Notes under the pieces: model-generated
Databases searched by the model: none
The model's input: only the letters and a program-made list of their open reading frames with translations
Told to the model about the DNA's origin: nothing
Origin: Billgrantia bachuensis
Lineage (GTDB): Bacteria; Pseudomonadota; Gammaproteobacteria; Pseudomonadales; Halomonadaceae
Assembly: GCF_011742165.1 (NCBI RefSeq)
Contig: NZ_JAAQTO010000023.1
Span: 1-64,000, forward strand
Length of the DNA: 64,000 nt
Reading direction: 5' to 3'
Made by a program: the position numbers and the translations under genes
In this document: positions 1-8,297 of the stretch, piece by piece
How positions within the stretch are numbered: position 1 is the first letter of the stretch
Layout of the letters: every line of letters begins with the position of its first letter

Positions 1-270
1 CAGGTGCATCAGCGGGCTGTCGTCGCGCCCCGGCACCAGCGCCGCCACCACCGACCCACGCCCCTGCCGGGTGACGATGATGCCCTTGCTGCGCAGCACT
101 CGCAGCCCTTCGCGAAGCGAGGTACGCGAGACCCCGAGGCGTTCGCACAGGCGTCGCTCCGAAGGCAACAGCTGCCCGGGGCGAAACACACCATCGAGAA
201 TCAGCCGCTCCAGGCGGGCTGCCACCGCATCGGGCGTACGTGTGGGCAGCAGTTGTTCAGGCTCAGGCAT
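1..270 (-). CDS. glcC: GntR/FadR-family transcriptional regulator (GlcC-like), 3' part missing
   Basis: The first 90 codons read leftward off the window edge from an ATG at 270. The protein shows a GntR winged helix-turn-helix at about residues 10-75, with the family landmarks PSERRLCERLGVSR and SLREGLRVLRSKG followed by the wing (VTRQGRGSVVA). The C-terminal ligand-binding FCD domain would lie outside the window. It is divergent from glcDEF and separated from it by about 200 bp containing a perfect FadR-type palindrome. It is therefore most likely the local glycolate-responsive regulator, as GlcC is in E. coli. The GntR assignment is firm; the GlcC name rests on context only, and a lactate or pyruvate-type FadR regulator is an alternative. 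Confidence 0.8.
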   Translation of the reverse strand, partial: MPEPEQLLPTRTPDAVAARLERLILDGVFRPGQLLPSERRLCERLGVSRTSLREGLRVLRSKGIIVTRQGRGSVVAALVPGRDDSPLMHL

Positions 271-362
271 AGGCTTCTCCGGGCGCGATGCAGCGGCTTG
301 TATCCGCCGGGTGATTGCGCCATGGTGTAACATGAAAATTATTTCCAAGGTAGCCATAAACA

Positions 363-377
363 ACTGGTAATACCAGT
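363..377. promoter_or_regulatory. Probable operator of the FadR/GlcC-type regulator
   Basis: A perfect 6-3-6 inverted repeat (ACTGGT-AAT-ACCAGT) sits in the divergent intergenic region, about 93 bp before glcD. Its core TGGT-N3-ACCA fits the GT-N(0-3)-AC operator pattern known for FadR-subfamily GntR regulators such as PdhR and LldR. No second copy was noticed in the gap. Function is inferred from position and pattern. Confidence 0.6.
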
Positions 378-469
378 GGACCGCAGACTGGACAGGACGG
401 CCGGCTGGGCGCAAATTGGGCTCCTGCACAAGGACAACCCTGCCGCCAAGACTTGCAGTGAGGCGCTTG

Positions 470-1966
470 ATGAACATCCTCTACGATGAACGGCTCGACG
501 GCCCGACCCCCGAGTTGGACCAGGCAGCCATCCGCGACGCCCTTCTCCAGGCCATTCCAGGCATGACCCTGCTGCATCGCGAGGAGGACATGCGCCCCTT
601 CGAGTGCGACGGGCTCTCCGTCTACCGTACCTTGCCGCTACTGGTAGCGCTGCCTGACTCGATGGCGCAGGTAGAACGGCTGCTCAAGGAGTGCCATCGC
701 CTCGGTGTGCCGGTGGTGACCCGCGGTGCCGGCACCGGGCTCTCCGCCGGCGCACTGCCGCTCACGCACGGCGTGCTGCTGGTGATGTCGCGCTTCTCGC
801 GCATCCTCGAGATCGACGCCGAGGCGCGCATCGCCAGGGTCGAGCCCGGTGTGCGCAACCTGGCCATCTCCGAGGCGGCCTCGCCCTGCGGGCTCTACTA
901 CGCACCGGATCCCTCCTCGCAGATCGCCTGCTCGATCGGCGGCAACGTGGCCGAGAATGCCGGCGGCGTGCATTGTCTCAAGTACGGCCTGACCGTACAC
1001 AACGTGATCAAGGTGGAAGTCCTCACCATCGAGGGCGAACGCATGACGCTGGGCAGCGACGCGCTCGACGCCCCCGGCTTCGACCTGCTGGCACTGTTCA
1101 ACGGCTCCGAGGGCATGCTCGGCGTAGTCACCGAAATCACCGTCAAGCTGCTGCCCAAGCCCGAAGTCGCCAAGGTGCTGATGGCCAGCTTCGACGACGT
1201 GGAAAAGGCCGGCAACGCGGTCGGCGCCATCATCGAGGCCGGTATCATCCCCGGCGGCCTTGAGATGATGGACAAGCTCGCCATCATCGCCGCCGAGGAC
1301 TTCATCGGCGCCGGCTACCCGGTGGAAGCCGAGGCGATCCTGCTGTGCGAGCTCGACGGCGTCGAGGCCGACGTCGACGACGATTGCGAGACCGTACGCC
1401 ACGTGCTCGAGAAGGCCGGCGCCACGGGCATCCAGCAGGCCCGCGACGACGACGAGCGCGCCAAATTCTGGGCCGGGCGCAAGAATGCCTTCCCCGCAGT
1501 GGGGCGCATGTCGCCCGACTACTACTGCATGGATGGCACCATTCCCCGCCGCGAGCTGGCGCGTGTGCTCAAGGGGATCAGCGAACTCTCCGAGCGCTAC
1601 GGGCTGAAGGTAGCCAACGTCTTCCACGCCGGCGACGGCAACATGCACCCGCTGATCCTGTTCGATGCCAACCGCGAAGGCGAGCTGGCCGTGGCCGAGG
1701 CGCTGGGCGGCGAGATCCTGGAACTGTGCGTCCGGGTGGGCGGCACCATCACCGGCGAGCACGGCGTCGGCCGGGAGAAGATCAATCAGATGTGCGCCCA
1801 GTTCCGCCCCGACGAGCTGGCCACCTTCCGCGCCGCCAAGGCCGCCTTCGACCCACACGACCTGCTCAACCCGGGCAAGAACATCCCGACCCCGGCGCGC
1901 TGCTCGGAGTTCCGTACCATCAAGAGCGCCGCTGCCGACACCGCCCCTGGCGCACTGCAGGGCTGA
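470..1966 (+). CDS. glcD: Glycolate oxidase FAD-linked subunit GlcD
   Basis: This 498-residue protein is the flavin subunit of glycolate dehydrogenase, which oxidises glycolate to glyoxylate with GlcE and GlcF at the membrane. The N-terminus closely resembles E. coli GlcD (NILYDERLDG, then YECDGLS-like and RGAGTGLSAG, the PCMH-type FAD-binding segment near residues 90-100). The C-terminal domain carries NVFHAGDGNMHP and the GEHGVGREK motif typical of FAD-oxidase C domains. An upstream in-frame ATG at 416 exists, but the ATG at 470 matches the family start and has a GAGG ribosome site. The gene is first in a tight operon, 10 bp before glcE. Confidence 0.95.
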   Translation: MNILYDERLDGPTPELDQAAIRDALLQAIPGMTLLHREEDMRPFECDGLSVYRTLPLLVALPDSMAQVERLLKECHRLGVPVVTRGAGTGLSAGALPLTHGVLLVMSRFSRILEIDAEARIARVEPGVRNLAISEAASPCGLYYAPDPSSQIACSIGGNVAENAGGVHCLKYGLTVHNVIKVEVLTIEGERMTLGSDALDAPGFDLLALFNGSEGMLGVVTEITVKLLPKPEVAKVLMASFDDVEKAGNAVGAIIEAGIIPGGLEMMDKLAIIAAEDFIGAGYPVEAEAILLCELDGVEADVDDDCETVRHVLEKAGATGIQQARDDDERAKFWAGRKNAFPAVGRMSPDYYCMDGTIPRRELARVLKGISELSERYGLKVANVFHAGDGNMHPLILFDANREGELAVAEALGGEILELCVRVGGTITGEHGVGREKINQMCAQFRPDELATFRAAKAAFDPHDLLNPGKNIPTPARCSEFRTIKSAAADTAPGALQG

Positions 1967-1976
1967 CGGAGTGATC

Positions 1977-3068
1977 ATGGCAACAGCAACGACTCCCCAG
2001 GACCACGATGCCGGCGAAGCCCTTGCCGAGCGCATCCGCCAGGCCAGCATCGACGGCACACCGCTGCGCATCGTCGGCGGCGACACTCGCTTCTTCTATG
2101 GCCGCGAAGTCAAGGGTGACGAGCTTTCGACCCGCGAGCACTGCGGCATCAGCTTCTACGATCCGGTGGAACTGGTGGTTTCGGTGCGCACCGGCACGCC
2201 GCTGGCCGCGCTCGAGGCGGCCCTGGCCGAGCACGGCCAGATACTGCCCTTCGAGCCGCCGCGCTACGGCGAGGCAAGCACCGTAGGCGGCATGGTCGCC
2301 AGCGGCCTCTCCGGCCCGCGGCGGCCCTGGGCCGGCGCGGTACGCGACTTCGTGCTCGGCACGCGAGTGATCAACCATGAAGGCATCGAGCAACGCTTCG
2401 GCGGCGAGGTGATGAAGAACGTCGCCGGCTACGACCTGTCGCGGCTGATGGTAGGCGCCCAAGGCACCCTGGGGCTGATCACCGAGGTCTCGTTCAAGGT
2501 GCTGCCGGCCCCAGGCGCCGTGCAGAGCCTGCACCTGGAGCTTCCGCTCGACGAGGCCCGACTGCGCCTGGCCGATTGGGGGCGCGAGCCGCTGCCGATC
2601 AGCGCCGCCGCCTGGCTCGACGGTGCCCTGCATCTGCGCCTGGAAGGTGGCCCAAGCTCGGTGGCCGCCACCCGCGCGCGCATCGGCGGCGACGAGCTCG
2701 ACAATGCCTTCTGGTCCGCCCTGCGCGACCAGCATCTGCCGTTCTTCCGTGCCGGCCAGGCGCCATTGTGGCGACTCTCGCTGCCACACCGCGCGCCGGC
2801 ACTGGACCTGCCCGGCATCGACGAGAGTCTGATGATTCACGACTGGGCCGGTGCCCAGCGCTGGCTGCGCACCGAACTGGACGCCGAGGCCGTGCGTCAG
2901 GCGTGCCAGGCCGCCGGTGGCCACGCCACCTGCTACGGCCCCCGCCCGGCCGCCATCGAGCCCTTCACGCCGCTGCCCGAGGTGCTGATGAAATATCACC
3001 GCAACCTCAAGGCACAGCTCGACCCCAAGGGAATCTTCAACCCCGGCCGGCTCTACGCGGCGTTCTGA
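1977..3068 (+). CDS. glcE: Glycolate oxidase subunit GlcE
   Basis: This 363-residue second FAD-binding subunit of glycolate oxidase carries the conserved block GGMVASGLSGPRRPW, followed by VRDFVLGTR and FGGEVMKNVAGYDLSRLMVG, and a short C-terminal end NPGRLYA. It is a shortened relative of GlcD lacking the full oxidase C domain, as usual for GlcE. The start at 1977 follows glcD by 10 bp and has a CGGAG ribosome site. Reading frames extending further upstream run inside glcD and are not credible starts. It is cotranscribed with glcD and glcF. Confidence 0.95.
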   Translation: MATATTPQDHDAGEALAERIRQASIDGTPLRIVGGDTRFFYGREVKGDELSTREHCGISFYDPVELVVSVRTGTPLAALEAALAEHGQILPFEPPRYGEASTVGGMVASGLSGPRRPWAGAVRDFVLGTRVINHEGIEQRFGGEVMKNVAGYDLSRLMVGAQGTLGLITEVSFKVLPAPGAVQSLHLELPLDEARLRLADWGREPLPISAAAWLDGALHLRLEGGPSSVAATRARIGGDELDNAFWSALRDQHLPFFRAGQAPLWRLSLPHRAPALDLPGIDESLMIHDWAGAQRWLRTELDAEAVRQACQAAGGHATCYGPRPAAIEPFTPLPEVLMKYHRNLKAQLDPKGIFNPGRLYAAF

Positions 3069-3086
3069 GACGTACAGGATCGAGAC

Positions 3087-4337
3087 ATGCAGACGCACTT
3101 CACCGAGGAAGCCCTCAAGCAGCCGCACATTCAGGAGGCCGATCGCGTCCTGCGTAGCTGCGTGCACTGCGGCTTCTGCAACGCCACCTGCCCCACCTAC
3201 CAGTTGCTGGGCGACGAACGCGACGGGCCGCGCGGACGCATCTACCTGATGAAGCAGATGCTCGAGAACCCCGACGACAGCGAGAACGTCACCGAGCAGA
3301 CCCGGCTACACCTGGACCGCTGCCTGACCTGCCGCAACTGCGAGACCACCTGCCCGTCGGGCGTGGAGTACCACAAGCTGCTCGACATCGGCCGCGCCGA
3401 GATCGAGCGCCGCGTGCCGCGCAGCACCGCCGACCGCGCCCAGCGCTATGCGCTGCGCAAGGCCCTGACCGATCCCAAACGCTTCCAGGCGCTGCTCAAG
3501 CTGGGCCAGACCTTTCGCCCGCTGGTTCCGGGCAAGTTCAAGGACAAGCTGCCGCCCAAGCCGGTGGATGCCGGCACGCGCCCCGACCACAAGCGCCATG
3601 CGCGGCAGATGCTGATTCTCGAAGGCTGCGTGCAGCCGGGGCTCTCGCCCAATACCAATGCCGCCACGGCGCGGGTATTCGACCGCCTGGGCATCGGCCT
3701 CACGCCGGTCAGCGAAGCCGGCTGCTGCGGCGCCGTCGACTTCCATCTCAACGCCCAGGACGACGGCCGCGCCCGGGCTCGAGCCAACATCGATGCCTGG
3801 TGGCCGTACATCGAGGCGGGTGCCGAAGCCATCGTGCAAACGGCCAGCGGCTGCGGCGCCTTCGTCAAGGAGTACGCCGAGATCCTCGCCGACGACCCGG
3901 CCTACGCCGATAAGGCCAGGCGGGTCAGCGAACTGACAAAGGATCTCGTCGAAGTGCTGCGCGACGAAGACCTGAAAGGGCTCGAGGTCGACGCCGGCCG
4001 CCGGCTGGCCTTCCACTGCCCTTGCACGCTGCAGCACGCGCAGAAGCTCGGCGGCGCGGTAGAAGGCGTGCTGGTCAAGCTCGGCTTCACCCTGACCCCG
4101 GTCCAGGATGCCCACCTCTGCTGCGGCTCGGCGGGCACCTACTCGATCACCCAGCCGGAGCTGGCCACCCAGTTGCGCGACAACAAGCTCAACGCCCTTG
4201 AGGCCGGCAACCCGGAGACCATCGTGACCGCCAACATCGGCTGCCAGACCCACCTCAACGGCGCGGGGCGCACCCCGGTCAGGCACTGGATCGAAATCGT
4301 CGATGCTGCCCTGCCCGGCTCGGCGGGCAGCGCTTAG
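3087..4337 (+). CDS. glcF: Glycolate oxidase iron-sulfur subunit GlcF
   Basis: This 416-residue protein passes electrons from the flavin subunits towards the quinone pool. Two 4Fe-4S motifs are visible, CVHCGFCNATCP (Cys 25, 28, 31, 35) and CLTCRNCETTCP (Cys 79, 82, 85, 89). They are followed by two CCG domains with GCCGAVDFH and HLCCGSAGTY. The length equals the family norm. It starts 18 bp after glcE. After its stop, a 166-bp gap with a structured repeat separates it from glcG. Confidence 0.95.
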   Translation: MQTHFTEEALKQPHIQEADRVLRSCVHCGFCNATCPTYQLLGDERDGPRGRIYLMKQMLENPDDSENVTEQTRLHLDRCLTCRNCETTCPSGVEYHKLLDIGRAEIERRVPRSTADRAQRYALRKALTDPKRFQALLKLGQTFRPLVPGKFKDKLPPKPVDAGTRPDHKRHARQMLILEGCVQPGLSPNTNAATARVFDRLGIGLTPVSEAGCCGAVDFHLNAQDDGRARARANIDAWWPYIEAGAEAIVQTASGCGAFVKEYAEILADDPAYADKARRVSELTKDLVEVLRDEDLKGLEVDAGRRLAFHCPCTLQHAQKLGGAVEGVLVKLGFTLTPVQDAHLCCGSAGTYSITQPELATQLRDNKLNALEAGNPETIVTANIGCQTHLNGAGRTPVRHWIEIVDAALPGSAGSA

Positions 4338-4370
4338 AGAGTATCAGCAGCGCATCAGATGAGCGCCGGG

Positions 4371-4455
4371 GACAAGGCGGAGCGAGGGTCTTTTGCCATG
4401 GATGGCAAAAGTAGCGCCCAGGGAAGGGTTCACAGCGCCCTCGCGAAGGCTTGTC
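4371..4455. repeat. Structured intercistronic repeat, copy 1 (glcF-glcG gap)
   Basis: Outer arms at 4371-4388 and 4438-4455 pair over 14 of 18 positions, with uninterrupted blocks of six (GACAAG) and seven (GCGAGGG) pairs. Inside is a 9-bp hairpin with a 2-nt loop (TTTTGCCAT / ATGGCAAAA, 4391-4410). A core starting GGATGGCAAA and ending TTCACAGCGCC is shared, with about five mismatches in 38 nt, with the element at 19562-19642. It lies between two cistrons read in the same direction. It has no trailing T-run, so a simple terminator is unlikely. Confidence 0.7.
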
Positions 4456-4503
4456 GACGGGAAGCTCATCACCAGCAACATTAGCCGAACCAAGGAGATT
4501 CCC

Positions 4504-4905
4504 ATGAAAACCAAGCCCGTACTCACCCTGACCGACGTCAACGCCATTCTCGACGCCGCCCAGAAAGAAGCGGAGGCCAACGGCTGGGCGGTGACCATCG
4601 CCGTGGCCGACGACGGCGGCCACCTTCTCGGCCTGCGCCGCCTCGACGGGGCGGCGCCGATGACGCCTGACGTCGCCACGCAGAAAGCGCGTAGTGCTGC
4701 CTTGGGCCGCAAGGAGACCCAGGTCTTCGAGGAGATGATCAACGGCGGCCGCAATGCATTCCTTTCCGCCCCGCTCTCGGGCCTGCTCACCGGCGGCGTG
4801 CCGGTACTGGTCGATGGTGAGGTCGCGGGTACCGTCGGTGTCTCGGGCGTCAAGCCCGACCAGGACGTACAGGTCGCCAGGGCCGGCATCGTCGCCATCG
4901 GCTGA
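4504..4905 (+). CDS. glcG: GlcG/HbpS family protein
   Basis: This 133-residue single-domain protein is of the GlcG/HbpS (heme-degrading-like) family. The N-terminus resembles E. coli GlcG (MKTK..., then IAVADDGGHLL, QKARSAALGRKE and GGVPVLVDGEV.GTVGVSG). Its biochemical role in glycolate use is not settled; some relatives bind heme. The ATG at 4504 has a strong AAGGAG site 7 nt upstream. An earlier in-frame ATG at 4393 lies inside the intercistronic repeat and is rejected. It is the last gene of the glc operon, followed by a terminator shared with the convergent BCCT gene. Confidence 0.9.
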   Translation: MKTKPVLTLTDVNAILDAAQKEAEANGWAVTIAVADDGGHLLGLRRLDGAAPMTPDVATQKARSAALGRKETQVFEEMINGGRNAFLSAPLSGLLTGGVPVLVDGEVAGTVGVSGVKPDQDVQVARAGIVAIG

Positions 4906-4929
4906 ACTTCCCGCCCCCTGCCAAACAAA

Positions 4930-4955
4930 CGCCCCGCTGACCTGACAGCGGGGCG
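4930..4955. terminator. Bidirectional terminator between glcG and the BCCT gene
   Basis: A perfect 10-bp stem (CGCCCCGCTG / CAGCGGGGCG) with a 6-nt loop lies in the 79-bp gap between convergent stop codons. The T-run is weak on both sides, so efficiency is uncertain. Confidence 0.65.
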
Positions 4956-4984
4956 TGCTGCTTCTCGCCCTGCCGGCACGTGAT

Positions 4985-6625
4985 TCAGGGAAGCTTGCGG
5001 CGCAGCTCGCCATTCAACGCCACGATGATGGAGTAGCACATCAACAGCATCACGATGGAGAACGGAATAGCCGTCGCCGTCACCCCCGCCTGCAGCGCCG
5101 TCAGTCCGCCGCCTATCAGCAGCACGATGGCGACCAACCCCTCCACCGTGGCCCAGAACATCCGCTGTGGCCGTGGCGCATCGATCTTGCCGCCGGCAGT
5201 GATGGTATCGATCACCAGGGAGCCGGAATCCGACGAGGTGACGAAGAAGATCAACGCCAACACGATACCAATAGTCGACATCAGGCCAGTCAGCGGTAGT
5301 TCGTTCAACATGCCGAACAGCGCCAGCTCGGGGCTGTAATTGTCGATCACGTACTCCTTAACCAGGCTGCTGCCGGGATCGGCATAGAGTTGTTCGAGAG
5401 CAATGCTGCCGAAGACGCCCATCCAGATGAAGATGAACAGACTGGGAATCAACAGCACACAGAGGACGAACTCCCGAACCGTGCGCCCCCGCGATACCCG
5501 GGCAATGAACATACCGACGAACGGCGCCCAACTGACCCACCAGGCCCAATAGAATATCGTCCATGCCTGACGATAGGCATCGTCGTCGCGGCCGAGGGGG
5601 GCCGACAGCGGCGCGAACTCCGTCACATAGGTCGCAAGGCCCGTCCAGAACCCATTCAGGCCCACCAGGGTCGGGCCGGCGAACAGCACGAAGAAGAAGA
5701 ACAGCACGGCCATGATCATGTTGAACTCTGAAAGCTTCTTCACGCCGCCCTCGAGCCCGCGCCAGACCGATACCAGCGCCACCGCCGTAACCAGCAGAAT
5801 GACGATGACCTGGAAGGTAGTGCTGATGTCGATGCCGAAGACGAAATTCATCCCTGCATTGGCCTGCTGTGCCCCGAGCCCGAGCGCGGTCGCCAAACCG
5901 AACAGGGTGGAAAACACCGCCAGGATGTCGATCACATGTCCCCACCAGCCCCAGACCCGCTCGCCAAGGATCGGGAAGAATGCCGAACGAATGGAAAAGG
6001 GCAGGCCCTTATTGTAGGTGAACAGGGCCAGCGCCAACGCCATGACCACATAGACGGCCCAGCCATGCAGGCCCCAGTGGAGAAAGGTACCGGCAAGCCC
6101 TAGCGCACTGGCATCGGCGATGGCCTCCGGGTTCAGTTCACCATCGCTCCCGAAAGGGGAAGGGATGCCCAACGGCAGGGAAACATTGGCGTGGTAGACC
6201 GGCTCCAGCACGCTGAAGAACAGCAGCCCGATGCCGATGCCGGCGGTGAACAGCAGCGCAAACCAGGACAGGTAGCCATGCTCCGGCCGGGCATCGGGAC
6301 CACCCAGCCTGACCGAACCATGCGGCAGAACGACCAGAGCCAGACAGAACAGGATGAAGAAGTCCACCAGGAGCATGAAGTACCAGTCGAGCGTCCCGGT
6401 GGCGAAGTCGACGATGGCCTGGAAGAGGCTTCCCGCCCTTTCCGGAAACAGCAGGGTAAGCAGGATGAAAACGACCGATGCGAGTGCCGATACGGCGAAG
6501 ACCCGATTGTGAATATCGAAACCGATGGGTCCCAGCCGCCCTTCGATATTGTCCTGGCCCACGGTGTAGTCCGTATGCATATCGCTAGCCGCATGATGCG
6601 GCTCCGGGTCACTCGGGTTATTCAT
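4985..6625 (-). CDS. BCCT-family betaine-type transporter
   Basis: This 546-residue membrane carrier of the betaine/choline/carnitine family has about 12 hydrophobic segments. The glycine motif AGIGIGLLFFSVLEP resembles Na+-coupled betaine carriers. The family signature FYWAWWVSWAPFVGMFIARVS and TSSDSGS are also present. It probably imports glycine betaine or a related compatible solute under salt stress. There is an acidic, His-containing N-terminal tail of about 40 residues. The start at 6625 has a GGGGAGG site, and an AT-rich leader lies just upstream. It is a single-gene unit, convergent with glcG. The substrate is not fixed by sequence; ectoine or proline betaine remain possible. Confidence 0.88.
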   Translation of the reverse strand: MNNPSDPEPHHAASDMHTDYTVGQDNIEGRLGPIGFDIHNRVFAVSALASVVFILLTLLFPERAGSLFQAIVDFATGTLDWYFMLLVDFFILFCLALVVLPHGSVRLGGPDARPEHGYLSWFALLFTAGIGIGLLFFSVLEPVYHANVSLPLGIPSPFGSDGELNPEAIADASALGLAGTFLHWGLHGWAVYVVMALALALFTYNKGLPFSIRSAFFPILGERVWGWWGHVIDILAVFSTLFGLATALGLGAQQANAGMNFVFGIDISTTFQVIVILLVTAVALVSVWRGLEGGVKKLSEFNMIMAVLFFFFVLFAGPTLVGLNGFWTGLATYVTEFAPLSAPLGRDDDAYRQAWTIFYWAWWVSWAPFVGMFIARVSRGRTVREFVLCVLLIPSLFIFIWMGVFGSIALEQLYADPGSSLVKEYVIDNYSPELALFGMLNELPLTGLMSTIGIVLALIFFVTSSDSGSLVIDTITAGGKIDAPRPQRMFWATVEGLVAIVLLIGGGLTALQAGVTATAIPFSIVMLLMCYSIIVALNGELRRKLP

Positions 6626-6905
6626 TCGCCTCCCCTTTTCTAATATAAATAATGGCTTAGCTATTTTCTCCAGCCTATATGAGCTAGACCATCCGTTCCA
6701 CTGGCATCCCGTTGGCCCACTTCGACGAGAAACACGGCGTCTCTGTATGAAACGCTACGGCCATCTATACTGACAGCGCCGGACCATTGCCCTGCGCGCC
6801 ACTATCCGTTCACGGCCATTCAGGCAATGGCAAGGCACCTGACAGAGGCATCCACGGCCAGTCCGGGGAGGAGTTCAGGGCTGCGCCCCATGGGAGGAAT
6901 CCACG

Positions 6906-7157
6906 ATGATCAAAAAGCTATTTGCCGCACTAGTGCTGATGGCCTTTTCCGTATCCGCCTGGGCGCATATGTGCCCATCGCTGATGTCGGATATCGACCA
7001 AGCGCTGGAGGACCAAGAAAAGGTTTCCCAACTCAGCGAGGACGAACTCGCCCAGGTACGCGACCTGCGCGAGCAAGGTGAGCAATACCACAACGATGGC
7101 GACCACGACCAATCGGTAGAGGCCTTGAACCAGGCCAAGGAAATTCTCGGCGTCTAG
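6906..7157 (+). CDS. Small secreted protein of unknown function
   Basis: This 83-residue product has a clear Sec signal peptide (MIKKLFAALVLMAFSVSAWA, cleavage before His21). The mature part is short, acidic and helical (LEDQEKVSQLSEDELAQVRDL), with a single Cys at 23 and a His/Asp patch HNDGDHD. GGAGGAAT lies 7 nt before the ATG. It sits alone between the BCCT gene and the choline-sulfate regulator and is closed by a terminator. I do not recognise a named family; periplasmic location is inferred from the signal peptide. Confidence 0.75.
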   Translation: MIKKLFAALVLMAFSVSAWAHMCPSLMSDIDQALEDQEKVSQLSEDELAQVRDLREQGEQYHNDGDHDQSVEALNQAKEILGV

Positions 7158-7195
7158 GAGTACGATCGGTCAATCCGACAGACTCATAGTGTCCC

Positions 7196-7221
7196 TGCCG
7201 GGCGTGGCTTCACGCCCGGCA
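7196..7221. terminator. Bidirectional hairpin terminator
   Basis: A perfect 11-bp stem (TGCCGGGCGTG / CACGCCCGGCA) with a GCTT loop, followed by ATCTCTTC. It lies between the convergent ends of the small secreted protein gene and the LysR gene. Confidence 0.7.
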
Positions 7222-7242
7222 TCTCTTCATGAGGTTTGCTTC

Positions 7243-8160
7243 TCAAGCCTCCTGCGCCTGAGCCGCGCATTCCAACACCCACTCCTGCAGCGCCCGTTTT
7301 GCCTCGCCGGGAAAGTCCGGCCGTGCATCGACCAGGCCATAGCCCCGTGGCGAACGCAGTCGCAGGTCTTGCAGGCCGACCAACATCCCCTTCTCCAGCA
7401 TGTCATCAACCAGGCCTTGCCAACCCATGCCGATGCCCTGACCGGCAATCGCCGCCTGGATCAGCAGGGTGTAATTGTTGAACGTCAGCTCCGACGATTC
7501 GAGGTGGGTCATACCACCCAACTGCTCGAAGTAGCTCGGCCAGTCCAGCCAGCGCAGCCCCTGCTCTGCGGTCAGCGTCAACAGCGGCGCCTTGCTGAGT
7601 GCCTCTAGATCCGAGATCGGCCCGTGCTGTTGCAGAAAACCCGGGCTGCACACAGGGAAGACATCTTCACAGAACAGCAACGGGACGCCGCTGGCAAGAA
7701 TACGCTCATCGCAGAAAACGATCGCCACGTCGACCTCCTGGGCCCGCCAGTCGAGTACGCCCTGGTTGGTGACGATGCGCACGTCGATATGCGGATGGCG
7801 TTCCCGGAAGTGCGGCAGCCGCGGCATCAGCCAATAAGCCGCGAACGAGAAGTCGGTCAGGATGTTCACGTGCGGATGACGATGCTTGTGCTGTAGTCGT
7901 TCGATGGTGCGATCGATGGTGCCGAAGCCCTCCTGCACGCTGACGAACAGCGCATGTCCCGCCTCGGTCAACTTCACACCCCGATAGATGCGTTCGAACA
8001 GCGTCAGGCCGAGCTGCTCTTCCAGGGCACGCACCTGCTGGCTGACGGCGGACTGGGTCGAGCGCAGCTCACGCGCCGCGGCGGTGAAGCTCAGGTGCCG
8101 GGCCGCTGCCTCGAAGACTCGCAGGCCGTTGGGCGACACTGATTTTGCTATCCACGACAT
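7243..8160 (-). CDS. LysR-family regulator of choline-sulfate use
   Basis: This 305-residue LysR regulator starts at the ATG at 8160 (MSWIAKSVSPNGLRVFEAAARH), the expected start for this group; a longer in-frame reading to 8283 runs through the promoter. The N-terminal helix-turn-helix (SFTAAARELRSTQSAVSQQVRALE) and a C-terminal substrate-binding domain of GcvA type are visible. It is divergent from betC (137-bp gap), the standard arrangement for choline-sulfate utilisation regulators, so it most likely controls betC-sulP-betT. An inverted repeat with LysR-box geometry overlaps its own start codon. Confidence 0.88.
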   Translation of the reverse strand: MSWIAKSVSPNGLRVFEAAARHLSFTAAARELRSTQSAVSQQVRALEEQLGLTLFERIYRGVKLTEAGHALFVSVQEGFGTIDRTIERLQHKHRHPHVNILTDFSFAAYWLMPRLPHFRERHPHIDVRIVTNQGVLDWRAQEVDVAIVFCDERILASGVPLLFCEDVFPVCSPGFLQQHGPISDLEALSKAPLLTLTAEQGLRWLDWPSYFEQLGGMTHLESSELTFNNYTLLIQAAIAGQGIGMGWQGLVDDMLEKGMLVGLQDLRLRSPRGYGLVDARPDFPGEAKRALQEWVLECAAQAQEA

Positions 8161-8174
8161 TAGTTCAGCTAATG
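8158..8174. promoter_or_regulatory. Candidate LysR binding box overlapping the regulator's start codon
   Basis: The inverted repeat CATTAG-TTCAG-CTAATG contains the T-N11-A pattern (T8160, A8172) typical of LysR boxes. It covers the initiation codon of the LysR gene, suggesting autorepression. The assignment is inferred only from geometry and location. Confidence 0.4.
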
Positions 8175-8297
8175 CCTCCCATAAAAATTTAGCGAGTTTA
8201 CAGGCCCTGAGATTAGCAGGGAGACTGTCGCAAGAGCCAGCCCCGGTGTGGCTCGAGCAAGACATTCCAGTGCGCAGCGACAAGCAAGAGAGGCCCC

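Noticed and set aside
638..2086. Open frame of 482 codons opposite glcD
   Set aside because: Shadow of glcD: composition is atypical, no recognisable motif, no ribosome site.
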